Notes: generated by a model not told the origin, from the sequence alone. DNA of 64,000 nt from Solea solea (GCF_958295425.1 NC_081146.1:20469458-20533457); one strand, 5' to 3'; positions 46,509 through 58,697 are shown, counted from the stretch's first letter. Numbers and translations: made by a program.

Positions 46509-47284
46509 AGCATCACACCATAGATACCTGGCACACCAAAGGGCGACATACGATTGTGACTCATTTATTATGTTTTTGAGCACTTTCTATCATTTCAGTT
46601 TAGCTCGACATGCTGGAGGCCTGCTGTAGACGGAGTGAAATGCTGCCAGTCCATGTTGTATTTACAGAGCGGAGTCAGCCAGTCAAGTGCTCTCCCCGCC
46701 TGCATATTCAGCTCATCTCTGATTCAGCCGTGTCACTGCCGCAGTCACCAGTGCAGTTCTCTCCAGCTGACACACTGACATGTAAAAGCTATCAAGTGTC
46801 AAACTTAAAAGGGGTCAGTTTTTAATATATTCTGCTGCCCACAGAATTGCTCCATAGCTGTCAAAGTGCTCTTATAATTGCTTCAAAAAAAAAAAAAAAA
46901 AAAACTCTCACAGCTGGGAGGTCTTTAGAAACAGAACCATTCTGTTTCAAGCCGGTGCAGTTTAGAGCGATTTGCTGTTTCCAAAAACAAATCGGGAAGC
47001 TAATGATGTGAGCATAACACTAAATGGAGCAAAGATCTTCATGCTTCTTTATGCACTGAACTGAGCTTCGTGGAGCAAGTTTGAAATTCAAAGATTTGAG
47101 CAGCTACAGGTTAAATGGGGAGTTTCCAAAGGCCTTATCTCTACAAGCAGATTGTGCATGTGAATATGAAGAATCTGTAGGTGAGCAGGCTTTGGTTGCA
47201 TGCAGATAAATGATTCATGTTAAGAGCAAACCACGTGGAACACATTAACCAAAATGCATCATGTTTTTTTTTAAATCTCCATTC
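46509..47284. other. Non-coding stretch
   Basis: Unique DNA with a poly-A run at 46885-46904. No gene recognised. Confidence 0.4.
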
Positions 47285-47365
47285 TAGGACTGCAACAATT
47301 ACTCGATTTATCGCCTATTAATCGATTACTAAATTAATCGTCAACTATTTTGATAATCAAATGGA
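47285..47365. mobile_element. ATCGATTAAT-rich palindromic MITE fragment
   Basis: AGGACTGCAACAATTACTCG, TTAATCGATTACTAAATTAAT, CGTCAACTATTTTGATAATCA is the core of a well-known fish element rich in ATCGATTA palindromes (GGGCTGCAACTAACGATTATTTT..ATCGATTAATC). Only about 80 bp remain. Confidence 0.6.
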
Positions 47366-49737
47366 AATCAAAGTCTTACAATTAAAAGCTTTGTAAACGT
47401 GAAAATATTCTGGTATCATTGCTCCATTTGACCAGGGGGTTATCTCTTAATCTCTCATAATTTCTTTACATAAATTTAGATTTTTCTAAAGAGATGCAAT
47501 TTCCAATGAGGTAAAGTACAATATTTGAGAAAGAAAATACTTCAATAGCAACAACATGTTTTAAAAAAGTGCACAAACAATCCCCAGTAATGTGTAATTA
47601 GCAGTGTCCCACTCTCACTTGACTCAGTAAAGGTTATGCAGGTTATAAGGACTGTAGAAATATTTTCACATGAGGCTCTTTGGTTTCATAGAACAAATAC
47701 AGAGTGGGCGTCTGAACTGCACTGTAGAGGTGATACAGTGATACGTCTCATATCATGAGGCCAGAAAAATATTAGATCATGTTGAAAAATAATCGACTTT
47801 ATCAAATAAAAATAACCAGTCACTAGTTTGTTTGATCTCGTTTGAGGTTGGAGTCGGCGCACATTCAATTTGTAGCAGTCATGAAGCAGCTGTCCTTTCA
47901 GAAGCAAACCACAAGCTGCAGAGCGTCACAGCCAGCTGTCTTCACCTGCACACTCACATCAGAAATGTACTGGACCTCAAGAGATATCCAAAGACTTTCA
48001 TGAGGAGTGAACAGAGGAAAAAGCAGCACAATGTTTGTATTTTGGCTCCTGGATTTTTTATTTCCCCCCCACACAAACTCATCATATACTATCAAGCACA
48101 AGCATACAGTATAAACCATGTGACATTTGGAGATTATATGCTTTGCTGATATAGCATCAAAATAATGTGGCATGTTAATGTGCGTATAGGCACAAGATAA
48201 AAAAAAAGTGATGCGTGTGTTTTCATTGCATCTGTTTAGATGATTCTATACAGCGCTCACTACAAATAACGTTGGCGTTGCTTCCAAAACAGTATGACTT
48301 GCACAGCTGGAATCACTTTATGGGAAAACACACTGCAAATGGTGTAAGGATTTCAAGTGTGTTCATAAAAGAGGCACATGTGTGAAATGGAGAGTATGAA
48401 ATGAGAACTCACAAAGACCTCATGGCTCAGTTTCTGTCTGTAAATACAGTTTGGATTTTGTAAACTCTGTCCAAACTTCACATCAGCACCACATCAATAA
48501 AATACATTTCAGTTTTTGGTTATCAATGCACTTTTCAGTAGTGGATTATTGAATGCGGACTAATAGACAAACATGGCATTTTTCCCCCTCAGGCTTTATT
48601 GACAGAAAATATTTTATAAATGGAAATTATATCTAGTGCAGACATGTTGCAGGTTGTTAGGGGATGCCTTGACCTTCATCTCGCACCAGCGGCAAGTCAA
48701 AGTCTTCAATTAGCCCGTGACATGCCACAAACGTAAACTAATGACACCCTTATGGTCACCGGCTGTAGTTTTTAATTTGATAAATGTTGCGCTACAGTTA
48801 TGCCTCGCAGAACCACCAGGGTGGCTTTGAGATTCTCTGTGTTGCCGACGCAGAAGCAGTTTTCTGCTACGTTCAGTAGGCAAGTGGTATTATATTCATC
48901 TGCATGTGTACGTGTGGCACCAGAGGTGGGAGCAGAGGTGCACTAGGTGTATTGTGTATTCTGAATATAGGCAGTATAGTGTCATTTGGCTGCTCATTTC
49001 AGCATGAAGGGTTTTGCCTTATAACCTGCTGAGCCGCTTTAACATCCATTTAATTAATGCATGCATCATAATACCCACGTATGATTGATAGAGGATGAGT
49101 CTTACTTATAAAAAGAAACATTAGTAGGCCTACCTGCAGATGTCGGCGCTTGATTAAATCAAATATGTCGATAAGATCAGTCAGAAGGTAATTAGGCAGG
49201 TAAATAATGAATCTTTGCGACTGACTGGAGTAATGAGAGGCTCCCTGGTGACTATAGTATATAGTAGTATATATCAAGATGTAGTTTTGCATGCACAAAC
49301 AATGATGCTCACTAATGAGTAGAGGCCCCACTCAACAACAGTGGCCAAAGTTATAAATAAGGAACGGCTAATGAATCAAGCGGTCATATCACTTATCATG
49401 TGTCCTCCAGTAAATACATCATTATCTTCATTGGCCCGGAGTCACTGGTAATATTAATGACTACTTACAGGGACAGCTTTCACACACTTTGACAGACCTT
49501 TGTCTCAGGAGTCTGCCATTTTGGCAGACAGCGCTATAATTAAACGAGTAGGTTCGCCTGAAATAAAAGACAGTTGGAAAAGCCTGTGACTAGAAAAGAC
49601 AACAGGACAAAAAACATGGACTGAAATTTGCCTCAATGACATGTCATGACCGTACTAACTGAAGAGAGTGTGTTGAGATGAGCTTATTTATTGTGTTCCA
49701 AAGAAAACTGTGTTCACACAATTACACCGCACAACTA
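47366..49737. other. Non-coding stretch
   Basis: No gene recognised. 48580-48800 is repeat-free and enhancer-like in style (TTTATTGACAGAAAATATTT, TTAATTTGATAAATG). The rest is AT-rich unique DNA. Confidence 0.4.
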
Positions 49738-49862
49738 GAGAAAGCACCCCGTGAACACAAACCTCCGCCAATGCCGCAAGTTCGACTCCACCCCTGGCTG
49801 ATTGTATTCAATTCCATTGTAAGTCGCTTTGGATAAAAAGTGCCTGCTAAATGACATGTAAT
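49738..49862 (+). repeat. tRNA-derived SINE 3' part
   Basis: GCAAGTTCGACTCCACCCCTGG is a Pol III B-box-like sequence (AGTTCGACTCC). The end, ATTGTAAGTCGCTTTGGATAA, AAAGTGCCTGCTAAATGACA, TGTAATGT, is the signature tail of widespread fish SINEs (AAGTCGCTTTGGATAAAAGCGTCTGCTAAATGACATGTAATG). The tRNA-like head is degraded. Confidence 0.8.
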
Positions 49863-50997
49863 GTTTCCCAGTGTCAATATGGATTAAGACCTGGTTTTCA
49901 TTTTCTCCTTGGGCCATAACCTGCATCCCTAGAAACCGTAATCAAAAACCTTACTTTAAACCTGAAAACAAAACTTCCTGTGGGAAAAAGTATAAACACC
50001 TTGGTGGAGGTAATTATAAGGGGTAAGAAATATCCCATAAGCTTATCTTATTTATCAAATGTATGTAAATCTATTACTTGTGCCAGTATTGCTGCAGAAT
50101 CGTTTGTCTTTACTTACATTATTTGAACTAATAATGTACAAAGGCGCAAGGTGTGAATGTTTACTTCAAGATTATTTTTTGAATGAAATTCACGCAATTG
50201 TGAGAAAATTGCCCTCTCCCCTGTCAATCTAGTGCAGTCTCTCATCCCTTACTGAAGCTGGTAATGAGGCCTGGACCACAGAGATGCTCATTACACAAAG
50301 ACCTGCATGGCCAGAGCCAGAGAGGAAAAAAAAAAATTTGCTAGAGAGAAAATCTGTTCAAAACACTTGCTCTGCCCTTGATCCCTTTCACAATACACAG
50401 CAACAACAACACCGCAGACCCTTTAGCCACAATCATTGTGTGAAATTGCAGCTCTTTGAAATACACGTTTTTTGTCACCGATTTCAGACAACACATGTCT
50501 TCAGAGTGGTTGCTTCATATCATTGAGGCACACAACACTCTCATTAAAAAGAAAATCAGCAGGGTAGCAGACAAATGGATGGTGCTTTGGAAGCTGATTT
50601 CCACCTGATGAGTCACTGCCGCAGAGCAAAACAACAATCTATTGCTGGGTGTCAAACCTTTAGTGGTCTTTCAAATCAAACACAGACCCGCACTTAACCG
50701 CTGCGTGCCTGGCTGATTACATAGCTTGGGTCGTCTCTGAAAATATTAAAGGGATACTTTGGTTTAATAGTTGCTATGGAGCACGAGTCAAACCGATATA
50801 TCATTTCACAGATACAGTAGCTCAATGATGGTATTTTTGTCGAGAATCATATATGTATACTACATAGATTATCACAATGGATGAATCAGAGAGCAGCAAG
50901 TTGTTATACAATATATTATGGATGTACTTTATGTGACCACAAAGGAAATTTTTCAAATTTACATCATGGTACACAGAGGTTGTACATCCACTTCTGA
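49863..50997. other. Non-coding stretch
   Basis: AT-rich unique DNA; a short AAAGGGATACTTTGG near 50748 resembles a fish repeat start but is too short to call. Confidence 0.4.
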
Positions 50998-51150
50998 CTG
51001 CATCAGTGAGTTCGGATAATTTATCTATATGATACATGATACATGGTCCACGATGCCAATAATATCACGATACAGCGATGCTGTGATAATCAATATATTG
51101 CAAGACAATCATATAGCGATCTATATCACATCATATATATCACAATATCT
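50998..51150. repeat. ATATCACGATA-rich repeat fragment
   Basis: AATATCACGATACAGCGATGC, GTGATAATCAATATATTGCAA and TATATCACAATATCTG form an imperfect set of ATCACGATAT-type units, a pattern of a common fish MITE-like repeat in which such units are palindromic. Boundaries are approximate. Confidence 0.45.
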
Positions 51151-52231
51151 GTCTAACTGAAGAAAACAAAATGAAAATTATAAAATGCAGGATCACAACA
51201 TAGTGCATAAAGTCTATGTACTGAATGTGGATGGGGCATCTCTTAACGTAGCTTTCAACGCCCTCTTCCGGTTTCCCCTCATTCATTTGAGCAGCGCCAC
51301 CACGAGGAGACATGGAGTAGCGACGCCCAGCGAGTGAAACTGGCACGGACTGTTTACTTTAGAGCACCTTCATTTAGTAATTCAAATATGCATATTTTCC
51401 CTGGCGTATTAATTATCGCATTGCACGAGGAAGGACGACGATATAAGACCAAATCATTATTTTGACCCCACTTGTGGAAGAGTGGGGTAGTGATAGAAAA
51501 ACTGCAATTTCTTAAAATTAATGAAAAAATAAATAAAAACGCAAATGGCCTCATGTCACAAACATGTTTTATGAGGAATACCTGGAATATGTAAATATTA
51601 CAACTTTTTGTTGTTTAAAGATTCGTTTAAAGATTTGTTTAAAGATTTTGAAGAATAACAACCCATGGGGTCATTTTTGACCCCACGTGTTGGCGAAGCG
51701 AAGCGAGGTAAAAACACAACTAAACTATCAAAATGGTCACAAGCAAAGGACACGGTGGTCTCCAAAATATGCCACCAGACGCCGCACCCTCAGAACATCA
51801 TCATCATCATCATCATCCCAGTGTCAAAATCACACTGAGCTGATGGTTTAAAATTAATTAATGGCACTGGCACTTAATCATGCTACGAGCGCGAGAGATA
51901 TGTTGCGAACATCATCACGATGATCAACAGGAGTCCAATCAGTGCTCGGCAGCTTTGATTATGGATGTGCAGCTGACGAACACTTGAAACTGTGTAAGAT
52001 GCTTGTCCATTTTTAACTTTTCTGAATGTTTTTTGATTGTATAACCGCTCTGTTGTGTACGTGAGGAGAGTAGCCCAGTCTGACGTTAGATTCCTGAGTC
52101 CATCTCTGGCTTCTCCTGGGTTCAGGAGAATAAGTGTAGTTCGTTTCCCTGTTGTCCCTTTTTGTGGGTGCCCTTATCTATAAGGGTGTGTCTATTGGTA
52201 CACCAGGGTTGAGGTACCTGACTCATGGTGC
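51151..52231. other. Non-coding stretch
   Basis: Contains the inverted repeat GGGGTCA/TGACCCC at 51667-51684, a related TTTGACCCCAC at 51461, an (ATC)7 tract at 51796-51817 and CGAAGCGAAGCGAGG at 51703-51717. No exon recognised. Confidence 0.4.
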
Positions 52232-52536
52232 AGTAGCTTTTTTATTTATGAGCTAGAGAGAGCAAGTCGTTTTTCAACTGGAAGATTGTGGGTTCAATCT
52301 CCGGCTCTGATAGTCCAGATGCTGATGTGTCCTTGAGCAAGACACTCAACTCCACGTTGCTCCTGACAGCTGTGCGGGCAGCGTGTGAATGGGCATGAAA
52401 GATGTGATAGAAAATGTGCTGCACATGGTTGCACTGTATGAATGTGTGAGTGAATGGCAAAACTGTAGTGTAAAGCGGCTTTGGATGGTCATCAAGACTA
52501 GAAAAGCGCTTTAATAAAAACAGACCATTTACCATT
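52232..52536 (+). repeat. SINE-like repeat with Pol III B box
   Basis: TTTCAACTGGAAGATTGTGGG and GGTTCAATCTCCGGCTCTG (52291-52309) hold a B-box-like core. It continues GTGTCCTTGAGCAAGACACT, CAACTCCACGTTGCTCC, GTGTGAATGGGCATGAA, TGTAGTGTAAAGCGGCTTTG and AGACTAGAAAAGCGCTTTAAT. This is the ordered body of one of the most abundant teleost SINE-like repeats, nearly full length at about 300 bp. Confidence 0.8.
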
Positions 52537-52816
52537 AACTTGTCATATATAAACATATTATCTCTTTTGTTTAGGGGCTCCACGTGTGTTTGATGTGTGG
52601 TTTCTGTTATGCACCTTTTGTCAGATATTAAATGGAGACTACCTCCAAAAGAGCTTTAGTCCAACCCTGGCTTCTTTTACTCAACACAGAAGGTGTGACC
52701 CCACCAGTTACATAATCTGCATGTTTATGAAAGGAAAGAAAAAAGTTTTTCAGTAAATTGCATTGAAAGAAAGACATCAGTCGAACAATGTTTGCAATAA
52801 TTTCCATCATATTCAC
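52537..52816. other. Non-coding stretch upstream of LINE relic
   Basis: Probably decayed LINE or unique DNA; no clear homology by eye. Confidence 0.35.
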
Positions 52817-52950
52817 CAACTTGTCCAAAACATGGCAGCCAGTTTGTGCATGGCAACCATTAAGATAGCACATTACTCACTCAATCAAGCCTCTATTCAC
52901 TGGCTTCCAGTTAGTTTAAGAATTGATCTTAAGATTGTATTGCCTGTCCT
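52817..52950 (+). pseudogene. Decayed LINE reverse-transcriptase C-terminal fragment
   Basis: Translation in the open frame gives LVQNMAASL, then about 16 diverged residues, then ASIHWLPVSLRIDLKIVL. This matches the LVQNAAARLL..LASLHWLPVxxRIDFKILL signature of fish non-LTR retrotransposon ORF2 C-termini. Downstream homology (YLSDLL etc.) is lost. The surrounding frame (52763-53035) owes its ATG to chance. No catalytic palm motifs remain. Confidence 0.7.
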
Positions 52951-53439
52951 GCACTCACACTCACCATCTCACCATTCCATGATCTCAGCTGAGGTCCAAG
53001 GGTTTTTTTTAAGACATGGTTCGACTTTGATCTGACACATTCTAATTTCAATGATTTTATAATGTATACTTGTGTAATTTCATTCCAAGCATTGCTGTTA
53101 ATGGCTTCCCTTTGTTAGCATTAACAAAAGCAAGGAATGCTTTGGAATTTTGTCAAAGGAAAAAAAAATATGTATATCATAAAGTGGGTTGTGAATAAAG
53201 GGTAAATTAAGCCCTCATACCCCATTTCAGAATATACATTTAGAAAAAAAAAAGAGAGACTTTCTACTGAAGAAATTCTACTCATTTAAGTCAGTTGTAT
53301 TGAGCAGCCAAAGCACATAATGTTACAGCTTCTACAGGCTGCAGAGACTTTAGTTGCACGGCCAGACTCCGCTCGAGAACAATGTTCATTCATGTTTCAT
53401 AGCGAAGCGTAGCAGGCTACACACACATAGGTATCAAGG
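52951..53439. other. Non-coding stretch
   Basis: Likely 3' remnant of the LINE followed by AT-rich unique DNA with A-runs at 53160-53168 and 53245-53254. Confidence 0.4.
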
Positions 53440-54170
53440 AGGCAGGAGAGGTCATGAAGCCAGCAAGGGATGCCATGGCCCCGTCGCTCACTGATTACCA
53501 ATTACTGCTTTGCTCTCCAGTGGAGGTTCGAGCCGAGCAGCCGGCTCAATCTTAATGGGCCACAGCTATGCATTTGACGTCAGCTCTCTAAATACCAGAG
53601 TAGATCAACCAAACAGCTGCAGCTTTGTCCCCAGCTCACATTACCAAGCAGCCATAGGATGATTCACACAAGAGAGAGAGAGAGAGAGATAGAAAGTGAG
53701 GGTGGAATATCAGTGGACAGGCAGGAAAAGGTTGAATGGAGGGAAAAATAAGGAATAAAAAAGACCAACGCTATTACCAGCATCACCTGTCTTGATTTTC
53801 CCTCTGCTCTTCCCTCTCATTTGTGTGGAATCAAAGGTTTTTGCTGATTTATAATTAGCCGACCCCGACTCTAATTAGAAATGTTTTGTGTGTTATATTA
53901 GAGTGAGGTGAATGTTTCTCTTAATGCGGTCGCCATGCCAATAAGTGGCACATGACTTTGTTAAAGAGCAGCACTGCAAGCTCATCAAAATGTCATCAAG
54001 TAAAGTCACGTGCAGAGGGGGGCTGGTAATCTGCGCAGTGGCGGGGAATAAATATGTCACCAAATAGATGTGAATATTCTGGCCTGTGTATGTCTGTTCA
54101 TGATTATTTAATTATTTATTTGGATAATTAGCACTACAAAAATCATCACGTGCAGGTTTGACAGTTTGGT
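53440..54170. promoter_or_regulatory. Candidate conserved non-coding element(s)
   Basis: Two repeat-free blocks, 53440-53660 and 53800-54170, separated by a GA-rich patch (53673-53690). They carry homeodomain-like and other cores (GATTACCAATTACTGC, TTATAATTAGCCGACC, CTCTAATTAGAAATG, TTAATGGGCCAC, TGACGTCA). The style suggests a developmental enhancer; constraint is not demonstrable here. Confidence 0.35.
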
Positions 54171-56281
54171 TTCTTTGTAAACTTAATCTCAAAGTTAAAA
54201 AAAAAAACAACAAAAAAAAGGATATACTCATTACAGATATAACCACCTATTCAAAAATGTTTGAAATGTTAAATCTGACGCTCAAAAAAAGCCAGTGTAT
54301 ACACACAAATGCACCCTCAGGCGGGTCTGATAGTATTGCTTGACTGAGCCTATTTGCAGATGAAGGATCCAGCAATCAAAAATGTTACATTATTTTTGTT
54401 CACCAAAACTAAAGAGAGGCAGAGTAATAACGTTAAAAATATGTAAAAAAGAAGAAAAAAGTTTACGAACCCAGTCAGGGGGGGCACCAGTGTACTGCGA
54501 GCCAGATCAAATATGTGGACCACAGGAGACCAAAAATTATACACTGCAGCTTTAATGTAAAATTTGCTTTACTTAATGTTTCTGTTCACTATTAATTTAT
54601 TCTTTTAGCACTGGACTTATAAAATATGTATCTTTAGCTGGGGGATTCTGCACAATGTGAACACATTTACATTCATGCATCACACACAACACACACGGGT
54701 AATGCACATGGCCTTAGGGCCAGATCTGAACCCTGGACCAGCTTTATCTGGCCCTGCAACATCTTCAGAGAAAAAAAACAAAAATACCTCCATATTAATA
54801 AAGACAGCATTATAAATGAATCTCAAAACCAAAGACAGTGAGTCTTGTTGTTATTTGCTGCTGGCAAGAGTCAAGTAAAGGTCATGCAGTAATGACCATA
54901 TGTTTTGGGCAGATTTTTGGATATCTTATTGTGATGGAACTGTTGATTAACAGTCTTTATGTTTTTTCAAAAGAACATAAAACAATTAATCAATACATAA
55001 CAAAAAAAATACATGACAGTATAATCGTATGTATACTGTGCTTTGTGGCTTGTTGACTGATTACAAATCCAAGCTGCGTGCACATTATAACATTTATCCA
55101 AGTGTGAAAAAGCACCTTCAGCTGGTGTCATTTGATAAATAGGTTGACAGAAATCTTTTTTATTGCCCTACATGGTCAGAGAGAGGTTCTTAGCCTCATT
55201 GGAAATGTACAGCATCTGCTTTAACCATTTCCCAACATATACCAGGGAAATGATTTTTATTTATTCTAACTTTGATATACAAAGAAATGCCAGAGGGTAT
55301 TTGGCTAGCTGAAGCAGTGAGAAGTGAGGTAGCTCCTCGAGAGGCTGCGGTTGCAGCTGCACATGAATAAACACAGGGTTAGGGAGGCAGGCAGACTGCA
55401 TGTCAGGAGCAAGCACACGAACGCCACATCTCAGTTTGCAGTGTTCTTTTAACTATGTGCTGGTTGGCACTCACTCAACACAGACACATTACAGAATAGC
55501 AGCCACAACAGAGTCGCTGCCTCAGGAGAACAGGTCGACACCCAGCAATGGCAGAGCTCCTCTCTGGGCAGAGGACAGGAAAGAATGGGACAAAGAGAGT
55601 TTCTGTGGCCAAATCAGCTGAAAGCGCAGAGAAGGCTCTGAGGACTCTGAGATGAGCGCTACAGTTTATTTAGCTGGGAAAGTAAAACTGCAGTGTAGGG
55701 ATGAGAGGGGGAGCAGGAAAGGGATTAGAAGTTTATCGAACGGTCTGTGCAATCAGCTCTCGCATTATATGAAGCCATGTTTAATTCTAGCAGAGATGAG
55801 ATTCAGCCAGAGGGGATGAGAATGAAGAGGAGAAGGAGAAAGGCCAAAATAAGAGGATCATCCTGGTTAATCAGGTTGGTGATCTGGTGCTTCTTGGGCT
55901 CACGCCATAATAATATAGCGTGACCATATTTAAAAACCCCAAACTTACTAAAAACAGACACCAGGGTCATGGTTAGTAACTCTAACCCAGAAAAGTTTGG
56001 TCCTGGCCTGGTCTCAAACTGTGGTCTGGTGAATATAGCTTAAGAATTTGGTCTGAAATATTTGTTTGAACACATTTGCCACAACTAAACATTCAATCTC
56101 TTTTCTGAACGTAATTTATAGAAACGTACAATTTCCCATGAGCTGCAGAACATTAAAACAGCAGTGGTTTTCTGTGAGCTATTTTCTGGAGAAATGGCTG
56201 CTCTGTGGGGTTGAAGTCAGACTTCGTCTGGACCCGTCAAGGATCAAGTCAGAGACCTTTCTTGAAGCCACTCGGGCATTG
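54171..56281. other. Non-coding stretch
   Basis: A-runs at 54198-54220; a segment ending ACACTGCAGCTTTAATG at 54542-54558 resembles a fish repeat terminus. No gene recognised. Confidence 0.4.
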
Positions 56282-56304
56282 CCCCCCCCCCCCCCCCCCC
56301 CCCC
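56282..56304 (+). repeat. 23-C homopolymer
   Basis: A run of 23 C residues, read as poly-proline in a chance 218-codon frame (56066-56722). The minus strand would be a long G run. Confidence 0.9.
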
Positions 56305-57676
56305 TCGCCAGTCTTGCACTGTGAGGTCATCATTCTTCAAGGTTTTCTCTGAATTCTTCTTTCTCATCCTTCTCTTAATTCAAAGCAGTACCCCTCTTGC
56401 TCTGACACAGAGAGGCAGCAAAAGGCATGGAGCTCTCACCACCATGCATTACTTTATCGAGTATTGTTCGTGTACAGTGATTGATGTTTGCCACAGACAC
56501 AGTGTTTGGAGTTCAACTCAAACTGCTTTATTTCTGTCACATTCAACAAAAGAATCTTTCCTCATGCTTTCAAAGTCCTTTGACAAATACCAAGCTCACT
56601 TCAAATCTGTACTGTATCAACATATCAATGTAGATGTATTTGCCCTGAGGCTTGTTAGCCCTAAAGTGCTGGTCCTCAACCCCAGTGAAAATTCTGATGT
56701 CAGAGCAAAAACATTTTTCTGATATGTTGAATGATTGCGCAGTCCACCGCCAATTAGTCTGACATTTGCCTCAAGCATTGATTTGCCTTCAGGCTCAGAA
56801 ACACTCGCACCTCGGTGGCAGCACACAGTATAACGGAGTGCAATGATGCAAAATCTCTGTGGCGGGCAAGATCGCGACAATATTAAACAGAATTCCAAGT
56901 ATATGTGGCGTACTCCCATCAGTGGAGCAGGATCAAACTTGGTAGGTTTGGAGGAGTGCGTAAATTAAATCAGCTGTGCTAAGTAAGCATGACTCATCAC
57001 AAAATTTAAAGGCAAACTTTTGTGCATGTTTTCAGAATGAATCAAATTTGCACATGTATACATGGCTACTAATTGGTAATTAATTATAACTGTAGGCGTT
57101 CCTCTCACCCAGGAAGCACCCAAAGTAAAAGCAGAGACGTGCGTGTGCTTCGGAGTAGTGATTCCTCCTTCTTAAAGCTTAAGTAGTGACAATCATGTGC
57201 ATGTGCACACTGTGCTGTGCACCATTGCTTGTATTGATGATGAGAAAGGAGCATGCTAAATGTCTATTCCTCTGGAGCGAGAAAGCAGAGGGTGACAAAA
57301 GATAGCAAGAGAACGGTATTTTTTGAATCACAGAATTCCCCCCCAGGATCATCTGGGTTATTACTGGCGTTGAAAAAGCAGCAAAATCAAAAATTGTTTC
57401 AGGCCCCATGGGGGCTTGAGCCGGCCTTGCTAAAAGCAGTTAAAGAAACCATGAAAACACAATATCACCTTCTATATTTTCCAACCAAAAATAATACTGG
57501 CAACTGATTAGAAAGAAAGAAAATAAAGTAAAATACCAAATAAAACAATTTAAATCAAACAGAATTACAACAAGATCAAACAAATCAACAGTATCAAGCT
57601 TCCAGTGTGTGTGATAATCTTGTCTGATGCTCGGGTCTTTTAGAAAATGAAAAGGTAACTTGGCTGGGGTTGGCTG
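56305..57676. other. Non-coding stretch upstream of a candidate promoter
   Basis: Unique DNA. The long plus-strand frame across 56066-56722 shows no domain, no bias and includes the homopolymer, so I do not call it. Confidence 0.4.
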
Positions 57677-57683
57677 TATAAGG
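57677..57683 (+). promoter_or_regulatory. TATA box of a candidate plus-strand promoter
   Basis: TATAAGG in a local rise of GC content (GGCTGTATAAGGCGGGAC). Transcription would start near 57705-57710, 230 bp before a Kozak-type ATG. The CpG-rich stretch continues to about 57990. Confidence 0.4.
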
Positions 57684-57854
57684 CGGGACTATTTCACCTG
57701 CGCGCATCCACACACACCAAACGCACGCAGACCAGAGCAGCAAGGTGTAGGAGAGACACAGCGCTATGAGCAGACGGTCTAGTACATGTATTAACAGCAA
57801 TATTTACATAGTGAGACACGATAACAATACAGTACACCTTGTGTCAAACAAATT

Positions 57855-57867
57855 CGCGCGCGCGCGC
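57855..57867 (+). repeat. (CG)6 alternating tract
   Basis: Alternating CG dinucleotides in the presumed 5' leader, able to adopt Z-DNA under negative supercoiling. Confidence 0.9.
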
Positions 57868-57936
57868 CACATACGCACCTCAAACATCGTGAAGGCGCAC
57901 CAGCAGGAGCACCTGTTGCAGCATCAGAGCGGCACC

Positions 57937-57966
57937 ATGCCGACCAGAGCGGAAAAGGGAAAAGAG
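57937..57966 (+). CDS. Candidate first coding exon (MPTRAEKGKE), product unknown
   Basis: GGCACCATGC is a good initiation context. Ten codons encode a short basic peptide, then AAAGAG|GTAAAT is a moderate 5' splice site in phase 0. With the TATA box 260 bp upstream and CpG-rich leader this forms a coherent first exon. The frame is also open upstream to an ATG at 57766 (67 codons to the donor), but that ATG has a weaker context. I do not recognise the protein. A matching second exon was not found; phase 0 joins poorly with the candidate segment at 59646. It could be an alternative neuronal promoter linked to the RE1 domain 18 kb to the left, but that is inference. Confidence 0.35.
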
Positions 57967-58611
57967 GTAAATACCCGCGCGAAGCTACATTTCCGGGGGA
58001 ATAAACTGTAATGCACGTGACTGAGGTGACTTCACCTGCCAGTTCCAAAATCATTTTTCTCCTTGGAGCTGCTGTTGGCTCGTCATCCTGTGCGTAAAAT
58101 ACTACAGATGCAAGAGGAACACAACTCTCCTCATTGTTTTTGAAAAATGAGTTCCTTTAAATTGGGAAAAGGAAATGGTGTCGTCACTTTTCCATGAATC
58201 AAGTGGCTGGTTCCCAAATTAAATGAAGTGTTTTATTGGATAATGAGAACTCAGTATCACCCAAATTAAACCCAATTTTTGGTCCACCTTTAGATATATT
58301 AAGGTATTTGTTACCAACGCCTCTGTGACCTCTGAACTTCTGTGACCATTACTATTCTGTGACTATTACTGTGTAATGGTCGCGTTCATGTTCCTGTTGT
58401 CGGCATCTGTACAACAAAATATGATGTCTGAGAAACGTAAAAGTGCCAGAAAACAAGGCAATATCTCAAGTGTTACCTTTGTTTTCGATTTTATGGAAGC
58501 ACAGAACAGTTTTTATCCACATACACTGTGACAATAGGAACAAAAACCTACAACTGCCGTTTAGTGTTGCACATAAACGTTTGTAATTATTCATGTTATT
58601 CTTTTGTTGTG
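57967..58611. other. Presumed intron start, nothing further recognised
   Basis: CpG content drops quickly after 57990. Unique AT-rich DNA. Confidence 0.35.
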
Positions 58612-58697
58612 TGTGCATGGACAGAGGTTCAGGTTGGGGGGCCTGGTTTTGTCACAAGCAAGTGGGGCTTCAAGGAAAAAAAGTTTGAGAACCACTG
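58612..58697 (-). mobile_element. hAT-type DNA transposon end
   Basis: Ends AAAAAAAGTTTGAGAACCACTG, the reverse complement of CAGTGGTTCTCAAACTTTTT, the well-known terminal inverted repeat of hAT (Charlie-like) elements. The preceding GGGGGGCCTGGTTTTGTCACA fits the subterminal region. The opposite terminal repeat is not seen nearby, so it is a fragment. Confidence 0.7.

Noticed and set aside
48481..48510. Possible fourth RE1 (CATCAGCACCACATCAA)
   Set aside because: Only the left half-site resembles RE1; the GGACAG half is missing.
56066..56722. 218-codon plus-strand open frame
   Set aside because: It crosses a 23-C homopolymer, has no recognisable domain, no exon context and unremarkable composition; the length fits chance in a 64-kb window.
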